In this document: piece after piece, positions 1 to 6,027 of the stretch | Layout: every line of letters begins with the position of its first letter | Numbering within the stretch: the stretch's first letter is position 1 | Source: Planctomycetia bacterium | GTDB lineage: Bacteria; Planctomycetota; UBA11346 | Length of the DNA: 6,027 bases | NCBI GenBank assembly: GCA_005801395.1 | Contig: SYDV01000475.1 | Coordinates: 1-6,027 of the forward strand | Direction of reading: 5' to 3' | The notes under the pieces: generated by a model | Told to the model about the DNA's origin: nothing | The model's input: the letters and a program-made list of their open reading frames with translations, nothing else | The model's database searches: none | Made by a program: the position numbers and the translations under genes

Positions 1-35
1 GACCAGTCAAAAGACGTCGGACCAGTCAAAAAAGT
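1..35. repeat. Short direct repeat just downstream of the response regulator gene
   Basis: The 12-base word GACCAGTCAAAA occurs at 1-12 and again at 20-31, a 19-base period, with GACGTCG between the copies. Read in the direction of the upstream gene it is TTTTGACTGGTC, CCGACGTC, TTTTGACTGGTC. It lies directly after the stop codon of the minus-strand regulator and is cut by the window edge, so its full length is unknown. It resembles degenerate GTCCGAC-type intergenic arrays I recall from PVC genomes; that link is memory-based inference. No complete terminator hairpin can be seen in the part available. Confidence 0.55.
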
Positions 36-1439
36 CTACTCGCGTAATCCCAGTTGTCGCACTTTGTAGCGAATTTGTCGGAAGCTGATGCCGAGTAATT
101 TGGCGGCTTCGGTTAAATTATTATCAGTGACGTTTAATGCTGCTTCCATCAGTGTGCGTTCATAAGTCAGTAGCTCTTTTTCCAAATCGATGGTTTCACG
201 ACGGCTAATGCGCGCTCGTAGAGCCTCGGTTGGGGGCGCAGCAGCAGTATTTTGGCTGACGGGTGGAGATGATAAGTCGCCGAATAAGGGCTGATAATCG
301 ATATCGCCGCTTGGAGTTAATGCGGCCCCGCGTTGTATGCGATTGTCGAGTTCGCGAATATTTCCTGGCCACTGATAGGCGACCATGGCATCTAAAGCTT
401 GTTGAGTAAAACCAGTAATTCCGCGGCGTAATTTGACCGCGTGGCGTGAGAGTAAATGTCCGGCGAGTACGGGAATATCTTCAGCTCGCTCACGCAGCGG
501 CGGTAAATGTAACGGAATTACCGCTAGGCGATAATATAAATCTTCGCGAAAATCTCCATTTTTGACCATGGTCAGTAAATCACGATTAGTGGCGGCGACG
601 ATGCGAACATTACAGGTTTTGGTTTCTCGTCCGCCTACGGGTAAATATTCGCCTGATTCTAGGATGCGTAATAACTTAACCTGGGTTTCTTGAGCTAATT
701 CACCGACTTCGTCCAGAAATAGCGTGCCGCCATTGGCTAAAGCAAATAAACCTTGGCGATCATCAATGGCGCCGGTGAATGAGCCTTTGACATGACCGAA
801 TAATTCGCTCTCTAAAAGTGATGGCGTTAGTGCACCTGAATTAATGCGAACCATTGGACCGTCAGAACGCATACTGGCGTAATGTACCGCGCGAGCGACT
901 AATTCTTTGCCGGTACCGCTTTCGCCTGTGACCAACACGGTTGAATCGGTGGTTGAGACTTGTTCGATGGTTGTCTGAATATGGAGAATCGCAGGGCTTA
1001 AACCAATTAAATGTACGACCGATTGTTGCGATTCGCCGGTGGCTTTGGTAGCGAGGTAATGACCGCGAGCGTCAAGGGCGCGTCCGACTAAAGCGCGCAC
1101 AGCGTTGTTATCGAAAGGCTTGCGTAAAAAATTATAGGCACCTTGCCGCATCGCACGCACCGCGGTGTCCCATTCGGCAAAAGCGGTTATGATAATCATG
1201 AACACATCTGGATGTGAATGACGGACGTGAGTTAATAATCCAAGCCCATCCATTGGCTGCATGCGCAAATCACTCAAGACCAATTCAATCCCAGGATTTG
1301 ACGCCAAAACTCGCACGGCTTCTTGTCCATTGGCAGCCAGCGTGACTTCATGTCCATCGCGGCGCAGGATAATATCCAGCATTCCGCGCAGTCCTGCTTC
1401 ATCATCAACGACCAGGATTCGACCCATGGTGCACAGCAT
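36..1439 (-). CDS. NtrC-family sigma-54-dependent response regulator
   Basis: This is a complete three-domain transcriptional activator of 467 residues, a usual length for the family. Residues about 6-122 are the receiver domain: acidic pair D12/D13, phospho-acceptor D57 in SDLRM, T85 and K107 in the RKPF motif. Residues about 143-375 are the AAA+ sigma-54 interaction domain, with Walker A GESGTGKE (172-179), the sigma-54 contact loop as GSFTGA (219-224, usually GAFTGA), Walker B TLFLDE (239-244), FREDLYYRL (298-306) and WPGNIREL (357-364). A Fis-type helix-turn-helix (about 441-465, [19 protein letters not shown]) ends the protein. When phosphorylated, such proteins hydrolyse ATP to open sigma-54 RNA polymerase promoters. 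The start is uncertain: ATG at 1439 has AGGAAA 16 bases upstream, and the ATG at 1427 (MGRILVVDD) fits the family N-terminus equally well. No partner histidine kinase lies in the window. The helix-turn-helix resembles PilR/AtoC-type regulators, but the target genes cannot be named. Confidence 0.95.
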   Translation of the reverse strand: MLCTMGRILVVDDEAGLRGMLDIILRRDGHEVTLAANGQEAVRVLASNPGIELVLSDLRMQPMDGLGLLTHVRHSHPDVFMIIITAFAEWDTAVRAMRQGAYNFLRKPFDNNAVRALVGRALDARGHYLATKATGESQQSVVHLIGLSPAILHIQTTIEQVSTTDSTVLVTGESGTGKELVARAVHYASMRSDGPMVRINSGALTPSLLESELFGHVKGSFTGAIDDRQGLFALANGGTLFLDEVGELAQETQVKLLRILESGEYLPVGGRETKTCNVRIVAATNRDLLTMVKNGDFREDLYYRLAVIPLHLPPLRERAEDIPVLAGHLLSRHAVKLRRGITGFTQQALDAMVAYQWPGNIRELDNRIQRGAALTPSGDIDYQPLFGDLSSPPVSQNTAAAPPTEALRARISRRETIDLEKELLTYERTLMEAALNVTDNNLTEAAKLLGISFRQIRYKVRQLGLRE

Positions 1440-1480
1440 GAGTGGTCAGTGGTGTTTCCTCAAGTGCGATTCGCGACAAC

Positions 1481-2089
1481 TTACCTAACAACTGGTGAAA
1501 CAACTTGCGATTTGTCGTTCGGCTGTTGGCATACAGCGACGACATAACCTAAGCCTGCGCCAAATCCAAGGCCGTAGCACAATCCCCAGGCCCACATCCC
1601 AATACTTTTGGGAAAGCCCTGTGCTTTGCACCACGTCATGGCGGCATCGCCAGCAAAATAACCACCAGCGTGCACAGAGACAAATAGCAGACAGGCAACA
1701 AAAAGCGCACGTGGTTTGCCCAGACGCCAAGCGCAAACGAGTACGAAGGCTGTGCCGCCAATAATTGCGCCGATCCATTCGCCTAGTTTTCCTCCAAGGA
1801 CAAACCAACTGACGCACCAGATAATAGCATACAAAGTATAAGCGGGAATGATTGATGATGCCGTGCGGCGATAGCGCTGCTCACCCGTTAAAAGCGGCGG
1901 TAACAACAACAGCGCTGCGAATAAAAAAACGGCAAGGCAGACACTGTATAAACCGATTTCACCGATGTTGCGATAAAACCAACTACCGCCGAGTGCCCAC
2001 GGCGCGAATCCCATTAACGCGACTACGGTAAAGCGCCACGTTCCAGCAATCAGAATTCTTGATAGCGGTTGGTGTGCTAGTACGGACAT
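1481..2089 (-). CDS. Unrecognised integral membrane protein, about six membrane segments
   Basis: I do not recognise a family for this 202-residue protein. Hydrophobic stretches at roughly residues 19-36, 44-67, 80-98, 103-121, 127-146 and 164-187 predict about six transmembrane helices, with a short polar tail. A basic loop, TGEQRYRRT (68-76), lies between helices 2 and 3. The last helix region is glycine-rich (GLCYGLGFGAGLGYVV). There are seven cysteines, none in a CxxC pair, and only two histidines (6 and 140), so a haem-binding or thiol-relay role is not evident. The gene begins only 10 bases after the msrB stop with no clear Shine-Dalgarno sequence, which suggests translational coupling to msrB. 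It ends 41 bases before the response regulator. Reality as a gene is supported by length, membrane pattern and tight packing in a same-strand series; function is unknown. Confidence 0.75.
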   Translation of the reverse strand: MSVLAHQPLSRILIAGTWRFTVVALMGFAPWALGGSWFYRNIGEIGLYSVCLAVFLFAALLLLPPLLTGEQRYRRTASSIIPAYTLYAIIWCVSWFVLGGKLGEWIGAIIGGTAFVLVCAWRLGKPRALFVACLLFVSVHAGGYFAGDAAMTWCKAQGFPKSIGMWAWGLCYGLGFGAGLGYVVAVCQQPNDKSQVVSPVVR

Positions 2090-2099
2090 CGTCGCTTAG

Positions 2100-2633
2100 T
2101 TAGGGTTTGGTCGTAGGCAGGAATTTGAGCGAAATGGCATTAATACAAAAACGTTTACCAGTGGGTTTAGGGCCATCTTCAAAAACGTGCCCTAAATGTC
2201 CTTCACATCGTGCGCAATGCACTTCCGTGCGAATCATACCGTAAGCAGTGTCAATTTTGCTGCCGACGCGTCCTTCTATTGGTTGGAAAAAACTCGGCCA
2301 GCCGGTGCCAGAATCGAACTTGGTATCGGAAGTAAATAAAGGCGCTTCGCATCCACTGCAGCGATATAAACCTGGACCATGTTTGGTGCTGGCAACATAG
2401 GTGCCGCAAAAGGCCGGCTCAGTGCCATGTCGACGGAGCACTTTATATTGTTCGGGGGATAGGCGCTTTTGCCATTCCGCATCGGATAATGTTAATCGTT
2501 CACCAACGACGGGTTCGCTCATAGGTGTTTCCTGGGCATTATTTTGCGTGGTAGAGGTGGCCTGAGTGCAACTGGTGGTCAAGATAAGGACAGCCACCAG
2601 CATAATGTGCAAAGGAGTAAGACGAGTTTGCAT
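2100..2633 (-). CDS. msrB: Peptide methionine-(R)-S-oxide reductase MsrB, lipoprotein form
   Basis: MsrB reduces methionine-R-sulfoxide in proteins back to methionine. From the ATG at 2633 the protein has 177 residues. Residues 1-22 look like a lipoprotein signal peptide: basic start MQTR, a hydrophobic core and Cys22 in LTTSC, although the lipobox is imperfect (Leu at -4). A Ser/Thr/Gln-rich linker follows, then the SelR domain (about 45-172) with [10 protein letters not shown], two zinc-binding pairs (Cys92/Cys95 and Cys140/Cys143), [19 protein letters not shown] and catalytic Cys163 in [11 protein letters not shown]. The resolving cysteine often found in SGCGWPSF is Thr110 here, so Cys76 or another thiol may take that role (inference). 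The open frame extends upstream to 2858, but that part overlaps the transporter gene and lacks family similarity. The start at 2633 has GGAGG four bases upstream. An internal ATG at 2522 also has a good ribosome binding site. The gene sits between a transporter and a membrane protein on the same strand. Confidence 0.95.
   Translation of the reverse strand: MQTRLTPLHIMLVAVLILTTSCTQATSTTQNNAQETPMSEPVVGERLTLSDAEWQKRLSPEQYKVLRRHGTEPAFCGTYVASTKHGPGLYRCSGCEAPLFTSDTKFDSGTGWPSFFQPIEGRVGSKIDTAYGMIRTEVHCARCEGHLGHVFEDGPKPTGKRFCINAISLKFLPTTKP
2528..2533 (-). promoter_or_regulatory. Internal ribosome binding site within msrB
   Basis: On the minus strand, AGGAAACACCT leads directly into an in-frame ATG at 2522 (Met38 of the lipoprotein form). 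The AGGA core is seven bases from the start codon, a better spacing than at the upstream start. Initiation here would give a 140-residue MsrB without signal peptide that keeps the whole catalytic domain. The same ten bases, AGGAAACACC, also precede the response regulator start (1451-1460). Use of the site is inference. Confidence 0.4.
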
Positions 2634-2637
2634 ATAA

Positions 2638-2642
2638 CCTCC
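2638..2642 (-). promoter_or_regulatory. Ribosome binding site of msrB
   Basis: GGAGG on the minus strand lies four bases before the ATG at 2633, in the 55-base gap after the transporter gene. It decides the start of the lipoprotein form and argues against the longer upstream frame. The spacing is slightly short. Confidence 0.65.
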
Positions 2643-2688
2643 GGCAAACGGCGATGATACGAAGGACGTTATCTTGGTTAGCAATATT

Positions 2689-3954
2689 TCACGTTCTTTT
2701 TGCACCAGGTAACCACAGTAAGGAAGCGCCGAGCATGGCAGCCATCGCGAGTGCAGCAAATACGAGGTTGCTTTGCATCGCCAACCACCAGCCACAGGCG
2801 CCATTTCCGATGAGGCCCGCCCCTGCCGTGACCAGAGCGAGTGCCCCAAAGGTGACACCTCGCTGCGCTTTGGGTACTAACAACGATAACCAGGCTTTTT
2901 CCACCCCATCAAGCACGCCCGTGACCAAGGCAAATCCAAGTCCCGCCACGATTACCCAGGGACCGGTGCTGAATCCCAGGGCCAAACAGATGCCAGCAAG
3001 AGCGATCCAGCCCAATTGTAAAACGAGTTTCGCTCCGAGGTAGTCGACGCAGGGGCCGGTGAGTGCCGCGGCAATACTTTGAACGAAGCCACAAGCGGCC
3101 CAGCCGACACACACTAACCATAATGGCCAGGCATTAGGAGAATCGGGAGTGGGTAATCCGGCGACTAATATTAAGATCAGCAGGGGGCTCAAGCGGCTGG
3201 CGCAACCAGCCATGGTCATTGCGATTAATGTGATTCGTGCGGAGGTAACTGTTGGCCACCAGACGTTTGGTGTTGGTGTTGGTGGAGACATCAGCGGTGC
3301 AGGTGGATCCTGCGGCGCATCTTGTAGTCCGCGAGAAATCCACACCACCAACCCGGCGACACTGACTAAACTCGCCACGACCCAACCCAACATTGCCGTT
3401 GGCACCAACCACGCGGTTAACGCTGCGGCAAGGCCACCAACGGTCGCGCCTAAATGATCCATCATACGCATATGGGCAAACGCGCGTCCGCGTTTGGTTT
3501 CATCGGTCCAATCCGCCACCAGCGCATCGGTGGCAGATCCGCGTAAGCCTTTGCCAAAACGATCGCCAATGCGGCAACACATAATCCATAACGGCCAGGC
3601 ACATAACATCCCAATGCCAGTTAATGGTCGCATGATGGCATTGGTGGAATATCCCCACATCACCCAGCGGGCACGTTGACCCGTGCGATCACTGGCACGG
3701 CCAGTGAATATTTTTAAGATTTGGCCAATACCATCCGCCAGTCCTTCCATCACGCCAATCCATGCTGCACCAACGCCAGCTGGTAATAAAGGCGTTAGAA
3801 AATCGAGGGTCAGATCATTGAGAAAATGGAGCCAACCAATACGGCGAAGAGCAGACTTCGCTTTTATGTCGGCATGACTGGGCATGGGCACAGCGTAAGG
3901 TTGAACCTCTTTTGGGAAAGGCAGGCACCGATGAATGATGCGAGAAGTCCGCAT
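2689..3954 (-). CDS. Major facilitator superfamily transporter, substrate unknown
   Basis: This inner-membrane protein of up to 421 residues has the twofold layout of MFS secondary transporters: an N-terminal half (about 38-207), a proline-rich central loop (about 211-232) and a C-terminal half (about 238-417), with 11-12 predicted membrane helices. MFS motif A is visible as [10 protein letters not shown] (85-94) between helices 2 and 3. A second conserved block, [20 protein letters not shown] (130-149), matches an MFS subgroup usually carrying DRxGKGxRxxxxDALIAD. That subgroup includes putative efflux permeases, but the substrate cannot be inferred. The start is uncertain: the ATG at 3954 has no Shine-Dalgarno sequence, ATG 3885 (Met24) and GTG 3891 are alternatives with GAGGTT 18 and 12 bases upstream, and the conserved region begins only near residue 38. 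It is first in the minus-strand gene series and ends 55 bases before msrB. Confidence 0.9.
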   Translation of the reverse strand: MRTSRIIHRCLPFPKEVQPYAVPMPSHADIKAKSALRRIGWLHFLNDLTLDFLTPLLPAGVGAAWIGVMEGLADGIGQILKIFTGRASDRTGQRARWVMWGYSTNAIMRPLTGIGMLCAWPLWIMCCRIGDRFGKGLRGSATDALVADWTDETKRGRAFAHMRMMDHLGATVGGLAAALTAWLVPTAMLGWVVASLVSVAGLVVWISRGLQDAPQDPPAPLMSPPTPTPNVWWPTVTSARITLIAMTMAGCASRLSPLLILILVAGLPTPDSPNAWPLWLVCVGWAACGFVQSIAAALTGPCVDYLGAKLVLQLGWIALAGICLALGFSTGPWVIVAGLGFALVTGVLDGVEKAWLSLLVPKAQRGVTFGALALVTAGAGLIGNGACGWWLAMQSNLVFAALAMAAMLGASLLWLPGAKRT

Positions 3955-4438
3955 GAAGGAGTTATTTATTCGCAGCGTGACAAGATACCTCCATCAAAGC
4001 AGACAGAGGACGGATCACCGTAATGTATTTTGGCGTTTTGGTGAGATGAGTTCTTGAGGAGGGCGTTAATCCCAATGACCAAATGAAGAAGCGTGCTCGT
4101 TTGACGATTGTTCTACCAGGGTAGCTGCCCCCTGAATGTGGTATTCCAATGGTGGTCTGTGTGTGCGATGGGAAACTGACTGGAGGAGGCATTGGTGCGC
4201 GAATAAGCTGCTTTCGTTAGGATCGGCGCAATTGGAGATACGAGATCACGAGTCGAGCTGTCTCGATTTAGGATACATTTTGCAAGGTCTTGAGCCCGAA
4301 GTAATCGTCCGAAGAAAACTAGTGATCAACACGAACGATAGTATAACCGTAGATGAGTTGGCAGAAGCGGATTCATATACATGCTGGGCGCGACCAGCTG
4401 AGCGTCCCGCTGAGTATCCCACTGTCAGGAGTCTACCT
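3955..4438. other. Divergent intergenic leader between transporter and ThuA-like gene
   Basis: This stretch of 484 bases separates two divergent genes and should hold promoters for both. I see no convincing sigma-70 or sigma-54 promoter: TATAAC at 4342-4347 is a fair -10 match but lacks a good -35, and TGGCAG near 4359 does not have the GG/GC spacing of sigma-54 sites. Open frames run through it on both strands (4136-4438 in frame with the ThuA-like gene; 3962-4192 on the minus strand), but their translations look like no known protein. AGGAGG-like words at 4057-4062 and 4182-4188 precede only tiny reading frames, such as a 13-codon frame at 4083-4124 (MKKRARLTIVLPG). No tRNA, known riboswitch or insertion sequence is recognised. 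Confidence 0.6.
4427..4431 (+). promoter_or_regulatory. Ribosome binding site of the ThuA-like gene
   Basis: AGGAG lies seven bases before the ATG at 4439, ideal spacing. It fixes the start of the secreted ThuA-like protein at the signal peptide and makes the 101-codon in-frame upstream extension unlikely to be translated as part of it. Confidence 0.85.
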
Positions 4439-5491
4439 ATGTTACGAATCGTTCTTTCACTTGCCATGGTTGCCATGCTATGCGTTTATTCAGCCGCTTG
4501 TGTGAGCGCCAGCGAATCGCCGAATGGCGTCACATGGGTCGGTGAAGAGGGACCTGCCAAGGGCAAAAATATTGTCTTCATCGCTGGCGATCACGAATAT
4601 CGTGGTGAAGAAACCTTGCCCGCCATCGCTCGGATAATGGCGAAATCATACGGCGCGACCAGTCACTTTTTTGTGACCACGGATGCGAAGACTGGTTTAA
4701 TTAATCCAGGTAGTAATCATATCTCTGGACTCGAAGTCTTAGAAAAAGCGGATTTGATGGTGGTATTCGTTCGCTTCCAAGCATTCCCAGATGACCAGAT
4801 GAAATATATTGCTGATTATTTGAAACGTGGCGGACCAGTTATTGGTTTGCGTACCTCGACGCATGGTTTCAACGGTTTAAAGGGAACGTACGAATACTTA
4901 AATGAAAACTACAAAGGCGCTGAATTCATGAATGGTTTTGGCCGTCAGATTTTAGGCGAACATTGGGTTGGTCACTATGGTCAAAATCACAAAATGAGTT
5001 CGCGTATTAATTTAGAACCAGCGCAAGTCATGCATCCGGTATTGCGCGGTGTAGATAAAGTGCATGTGCAATGCGGTGGTTATGCGGCGAATCCCATGCC
5101 GGACAGTGTTATTTTAGGCCGTGGCGAAGTACTCGATGGCATGAAAATTGATGATCCCGCCAGTACGACAAAAGACGTTAAGCATCCAGTGGCCTGGGTG
5201 CGTTCCTACGACGCAACTAAACCAACGAGTCGTGTATTCACCTCCACGCATGGTGCCTCGGAAGATATTTTAAACCCAGGTTTTCGCCGCATGGTGGTCA
5301 ATGCCCATTTATGGTGCTTAGGCTTAGAAGATGCGATTAAAGTCGACGGCCCGATTGAATTTATTGGCCCGTATAATCCCTCGACCTTTAATTTCTCGGG
5401 TTTTCGTCAGGGAGTGAAGCCAGCGGATATTACCGGTTGGGATACGCCGATCTATGATGCGACCAAACCGATTGGGACAAAGAAAAAATAA
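4439..5491 (+). CDS. Secreted ThuA-like domain protein
   Basis: The 350-residue protein starts with a Sec signal peptide (MLRIVLSLAMVAMLCVYSAA) that probably cleaves after VSA near residue 24. Cys21 in SAAC is a poor lipobox, so a lipoprotein is possible but less likely. The mature part is one ThuA-like domain (about 43-300), which has the class I glutamine amidotransferase-like fold. Visible blocks are NIVFIAGDHEYRGEE (44-58), DLMVVFVRFQAF (105-116), GGPVIGLRTSTHGF (131-144), EHWVGHYGQNHKM (174-186), MHPVLRGV (198-205) and STHGASEDILNPGFRRMVVN (269-288). ThuA proteins are linked to trehalose and other sugar use, and exported forms are abundant in Planctomycetota and Verrucomicrobiota. The reaction of this type is not established, so no substrate is assigned. 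A longer frame from 4136 exists, but the ribosome binding site and signal peptide favour 4439. The gene stands alone, divergent from the transporter and convergent with the next gene. Confidence 0.92.
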   Translation: MLRIVLSLAMVAMLCVYSAACVSASESPNGVTWVGEEGPAKGKNIVFIAGDHEYRGEETLPAIARIMAKSYGATSHFFVTTDAKTGLINPGSNHISGLEVLEKADLMVVFVRFQAFPDDQMKYIADYLKRGGPVIGLRTSTHGFNGLKGTYEYLNENYKGAEFMNGFGRQILGEHWVGHYGQNHKMSSRINLEPAQVMHPVLRGVDKVHVQCGGYAANPMPDSVILGRGEVLDGMKIDDPASTTKDVKHPVAWVRSYDATKPTSRVFTSTHGASEDILNPGFRRMVVNAHLWCLGLEDAIKVDGPIEFIGPYNPSTFNFSGFRQGVKPADITGWDTPIYDATKPIGTKKK

Positions 5492-5493
5492 AC

Positions 5494-5510
5494 GTCCGAT
5501 GTCCGATGTC
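5494..5510 (+). repeat. Tandem GTCCGAT heptamer
   Basis: Two perfect copies of GTCCGAT (5494-5500 and 5501-5507) followed by a partial GTC start two bases after the ThuA-like stop codon. The sequence is related to the GTCCGACGTC word found after the response regulator stop at the left edge (minus strand, 13-22). Confidence 0.6.
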
Positions 5511-5535
5511 TTGCGCGATCATTATTTGATTATTT

Positions 5536-5731
5536 GAGGGGCGTTTCTTTTGTGACTGCAGAAACGCTGAGGCCATTAAGTATTTTCTAGCCGTCTTATG
5601 ATTCTTAACTTTTGCGGGCTAGTTCATGGGCGGAATGAAGGGGAAAGTGAGCTCCGTGAGGGGCGCCCTGATGCCAGCCCGGGGTGAAACCCTGGGTAAT
5701 AAATAAGACAGACATTAGCCCTAGAGGGGCG
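5536..5731. repeat. Intergenic element with repeated GAGGGGCG and several stem-loops
   Basis: The octamer GAGGGGCG occurs three times in under 200 bases (5536-5543, 5658-5665, 5724-5731). Stem-loops in the same stretch are GCGTTTCT/AGAAACGC (5541-5548 with 5560-5567), CTAGCC/GGCTAG (5587-5592 with 5617-5622), CCCGGGG-TGAAA-CCCTGGG (5678-5696, one G-T pair) and GCCC/GGGC (5718-5721 with 5727-5730), plus the palindrome GGGCGCCC (5661-5668). The two flanking genes converge here, so part of it may serve as transcription end, but no stem is followed by a T-run. It resembles REP-like palindromic elements; the family is not identified and the match is inference. Confidence 0.5.
5541..5567. terminator. 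Possible hairpin at the end of the ThuA-like transcript
   Basis: An eight-base perfect stem, GCGTTTCT/AGAAACGC, with an 11-base loop lies 50 bases past the ThuA-like stop codon. No T-run follows on either strand, so it is not a standard intrinsic terminator. It may protect the 3' end of the transcript or belong to the repeat element around it. Confidence 0.3.
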
Positions 5732-5746
5732 GCGGAAGATGAACGA

Positions 5747-6027
5747 TTATTTCATCATTTGTCGGTCGAGCTGTGCCTGGAAGGTTTTTGCCTGCTGATC
5801 GGCGGGGTATTTAATTAAATGAGTGGCAAGGGTGACGCGGGCATCTTCTAGGCGATTTTGGCTGAGATACAGCGCGACTAGTCGCAGTGAAGCTGCTGCG
5901 GCGGCTGGGGATTCTTGGGTGCTGGCGGTTAGGTATAATAATTCTGCAGTGGGTAAATCACCGCGTTGTTGCGCGAGCGAACCTGCCCAGGCCAAGATGC
6001 TGGGATCTTTTTCTCCCTGGGCACTTA
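5747..6027 (-). CDS. C-terminal part of a tetratricopeptide-like repeat protein (partial)
   Basis: The frame is open to the right edge of the window, so only the last 93 residues are seen. A TTG at 5995 could be read as a start, but the frame continues upstream without a stop (SAQGEKDPSI before it), so this is more likely the end of a larger gene. The visible part is alanine/leucine-rich and helical. It contains TPR-like spacing: WAGSLAQQRGDLPTAELLYL, then LRLVALYLSQNRLEDARVTL with an A/L-Y-Q-A pattern, then a closing helix ending in DRQMMK. TPR proteins are protein-protein scaffolds, in bacteria often for envelope assembly or secretion. Nothing more precise can be said from the fragment. It converges on the ThuA-like gene across 255 bases. 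Confidence 0.7.
   Translation of the reverse strand, partial: SAQGEKDPSILAWAGSLAQQRGDLPTAELLYLTASTQESPAAAAASLRLVALYLSQNRLEDARVTLATHLIKYPADQQAKTFQAQLDRQMMK

Noticed and set aside
2634..2858. Upstream 75-codon extension of the msrB frame
   Set aside because: It overlaps the transporter's 3' end, has no MsrB similarity, and the lipoprotein signal with GGAGG at 2633 explains the start better.
2654..3877. Plus-strand frames opposite the transporter gene
   Set aside because: They are antisense to a convincing membrane transporter, lack domains and overlap one another; shadows of its codon pattern.
3962..4192. 76-codon minus-strand frame ending seven bases before the transporter start
   Set aside because: Composition is rich in Ser/Pro/Thr without any motif, there is no ribosome binding site, and it lies in the divergent leader; probably chance.
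4359..4374. TGGCAGAAGCGGATTC as a sigma-54 promoter for the ThuA-like gene
   Set aside because: The -12 GC element is absent at the required spacing, so it does not match the TGGCAC-N5-TTGC pattern.
4136..4438. N-terminal 101-codon extension of the ThuA-like frame
   Set aside because: The translation has no recognisable domain, and it would bury the signal peptide that follows AGGAG at the ideal distance from 4439.
5625..5705. 26-codon plus-strand frame (starts MGGMKGK) inside the hairpin-rich region
   Set aside because: No ribosome binding site and it runs through the stem-loops; best explained as part of the repeat element.

Overview
The window looks like chromosomal DNA of a Gram-negative-type bacterium, most plausibly from the PVC superphylum (Planctomycetota, Verrucomicrobiota, Lentisphaerota and relatives). 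The main hints are an exported ThuA-like protein of a kind common in those groups, short GTCCGAC/GTCCGAT-type intergenic repeats, and a stem-loop-rich intergenic element. This assignment is inference; there is no rRNA or marker gene here.

Layout. Four genes on the minus strand (3954 down to 36) are closely spaced and could form one transcription unit: a major facilitator superfamily (MFS) transporter, a lipoprotein-type methionine-R-sulfoxide reductase (msrB), an unrecognised protein with about six membrane segments, and an NtrC-family sigma-54-dependent response regulator. The intergenic gaps are 55, 10 and 41 bases. A divergent leader of about 480 bases (3955-4438) follows. A plus-strand gene (4439-5491) then encodes a secreted ThuA-like protein of 350 residues with a clear signal peptide and a good ribosome binding site. 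After it comes a repeat- and hairpin-rich intergenic stretch (5492-5746). The 3' end of a minus-strand tetratricopeptide-like gene enters from the right edge and converges on the ThuA gene.

How the genes may work together. MsrB repairs oxidised methionine, here probably outside the cytoplasm because of the lipoprotein signal. The response regulator would activate sigma-54 promoters in answer to a sensor kinase that is not in this window. Co-transcription of repair enzyme, transporter, membrane protein and regulator would suggest an envelope-stress or export module, but nothing in the sequence proves a functional link. No complete novel defence or mobile system is visible. The points most worth checking are a possible dual start in msrB, the intergenic repeat element at 5536-5731, and the unrecognised membrane protein between msrB and the regulator.
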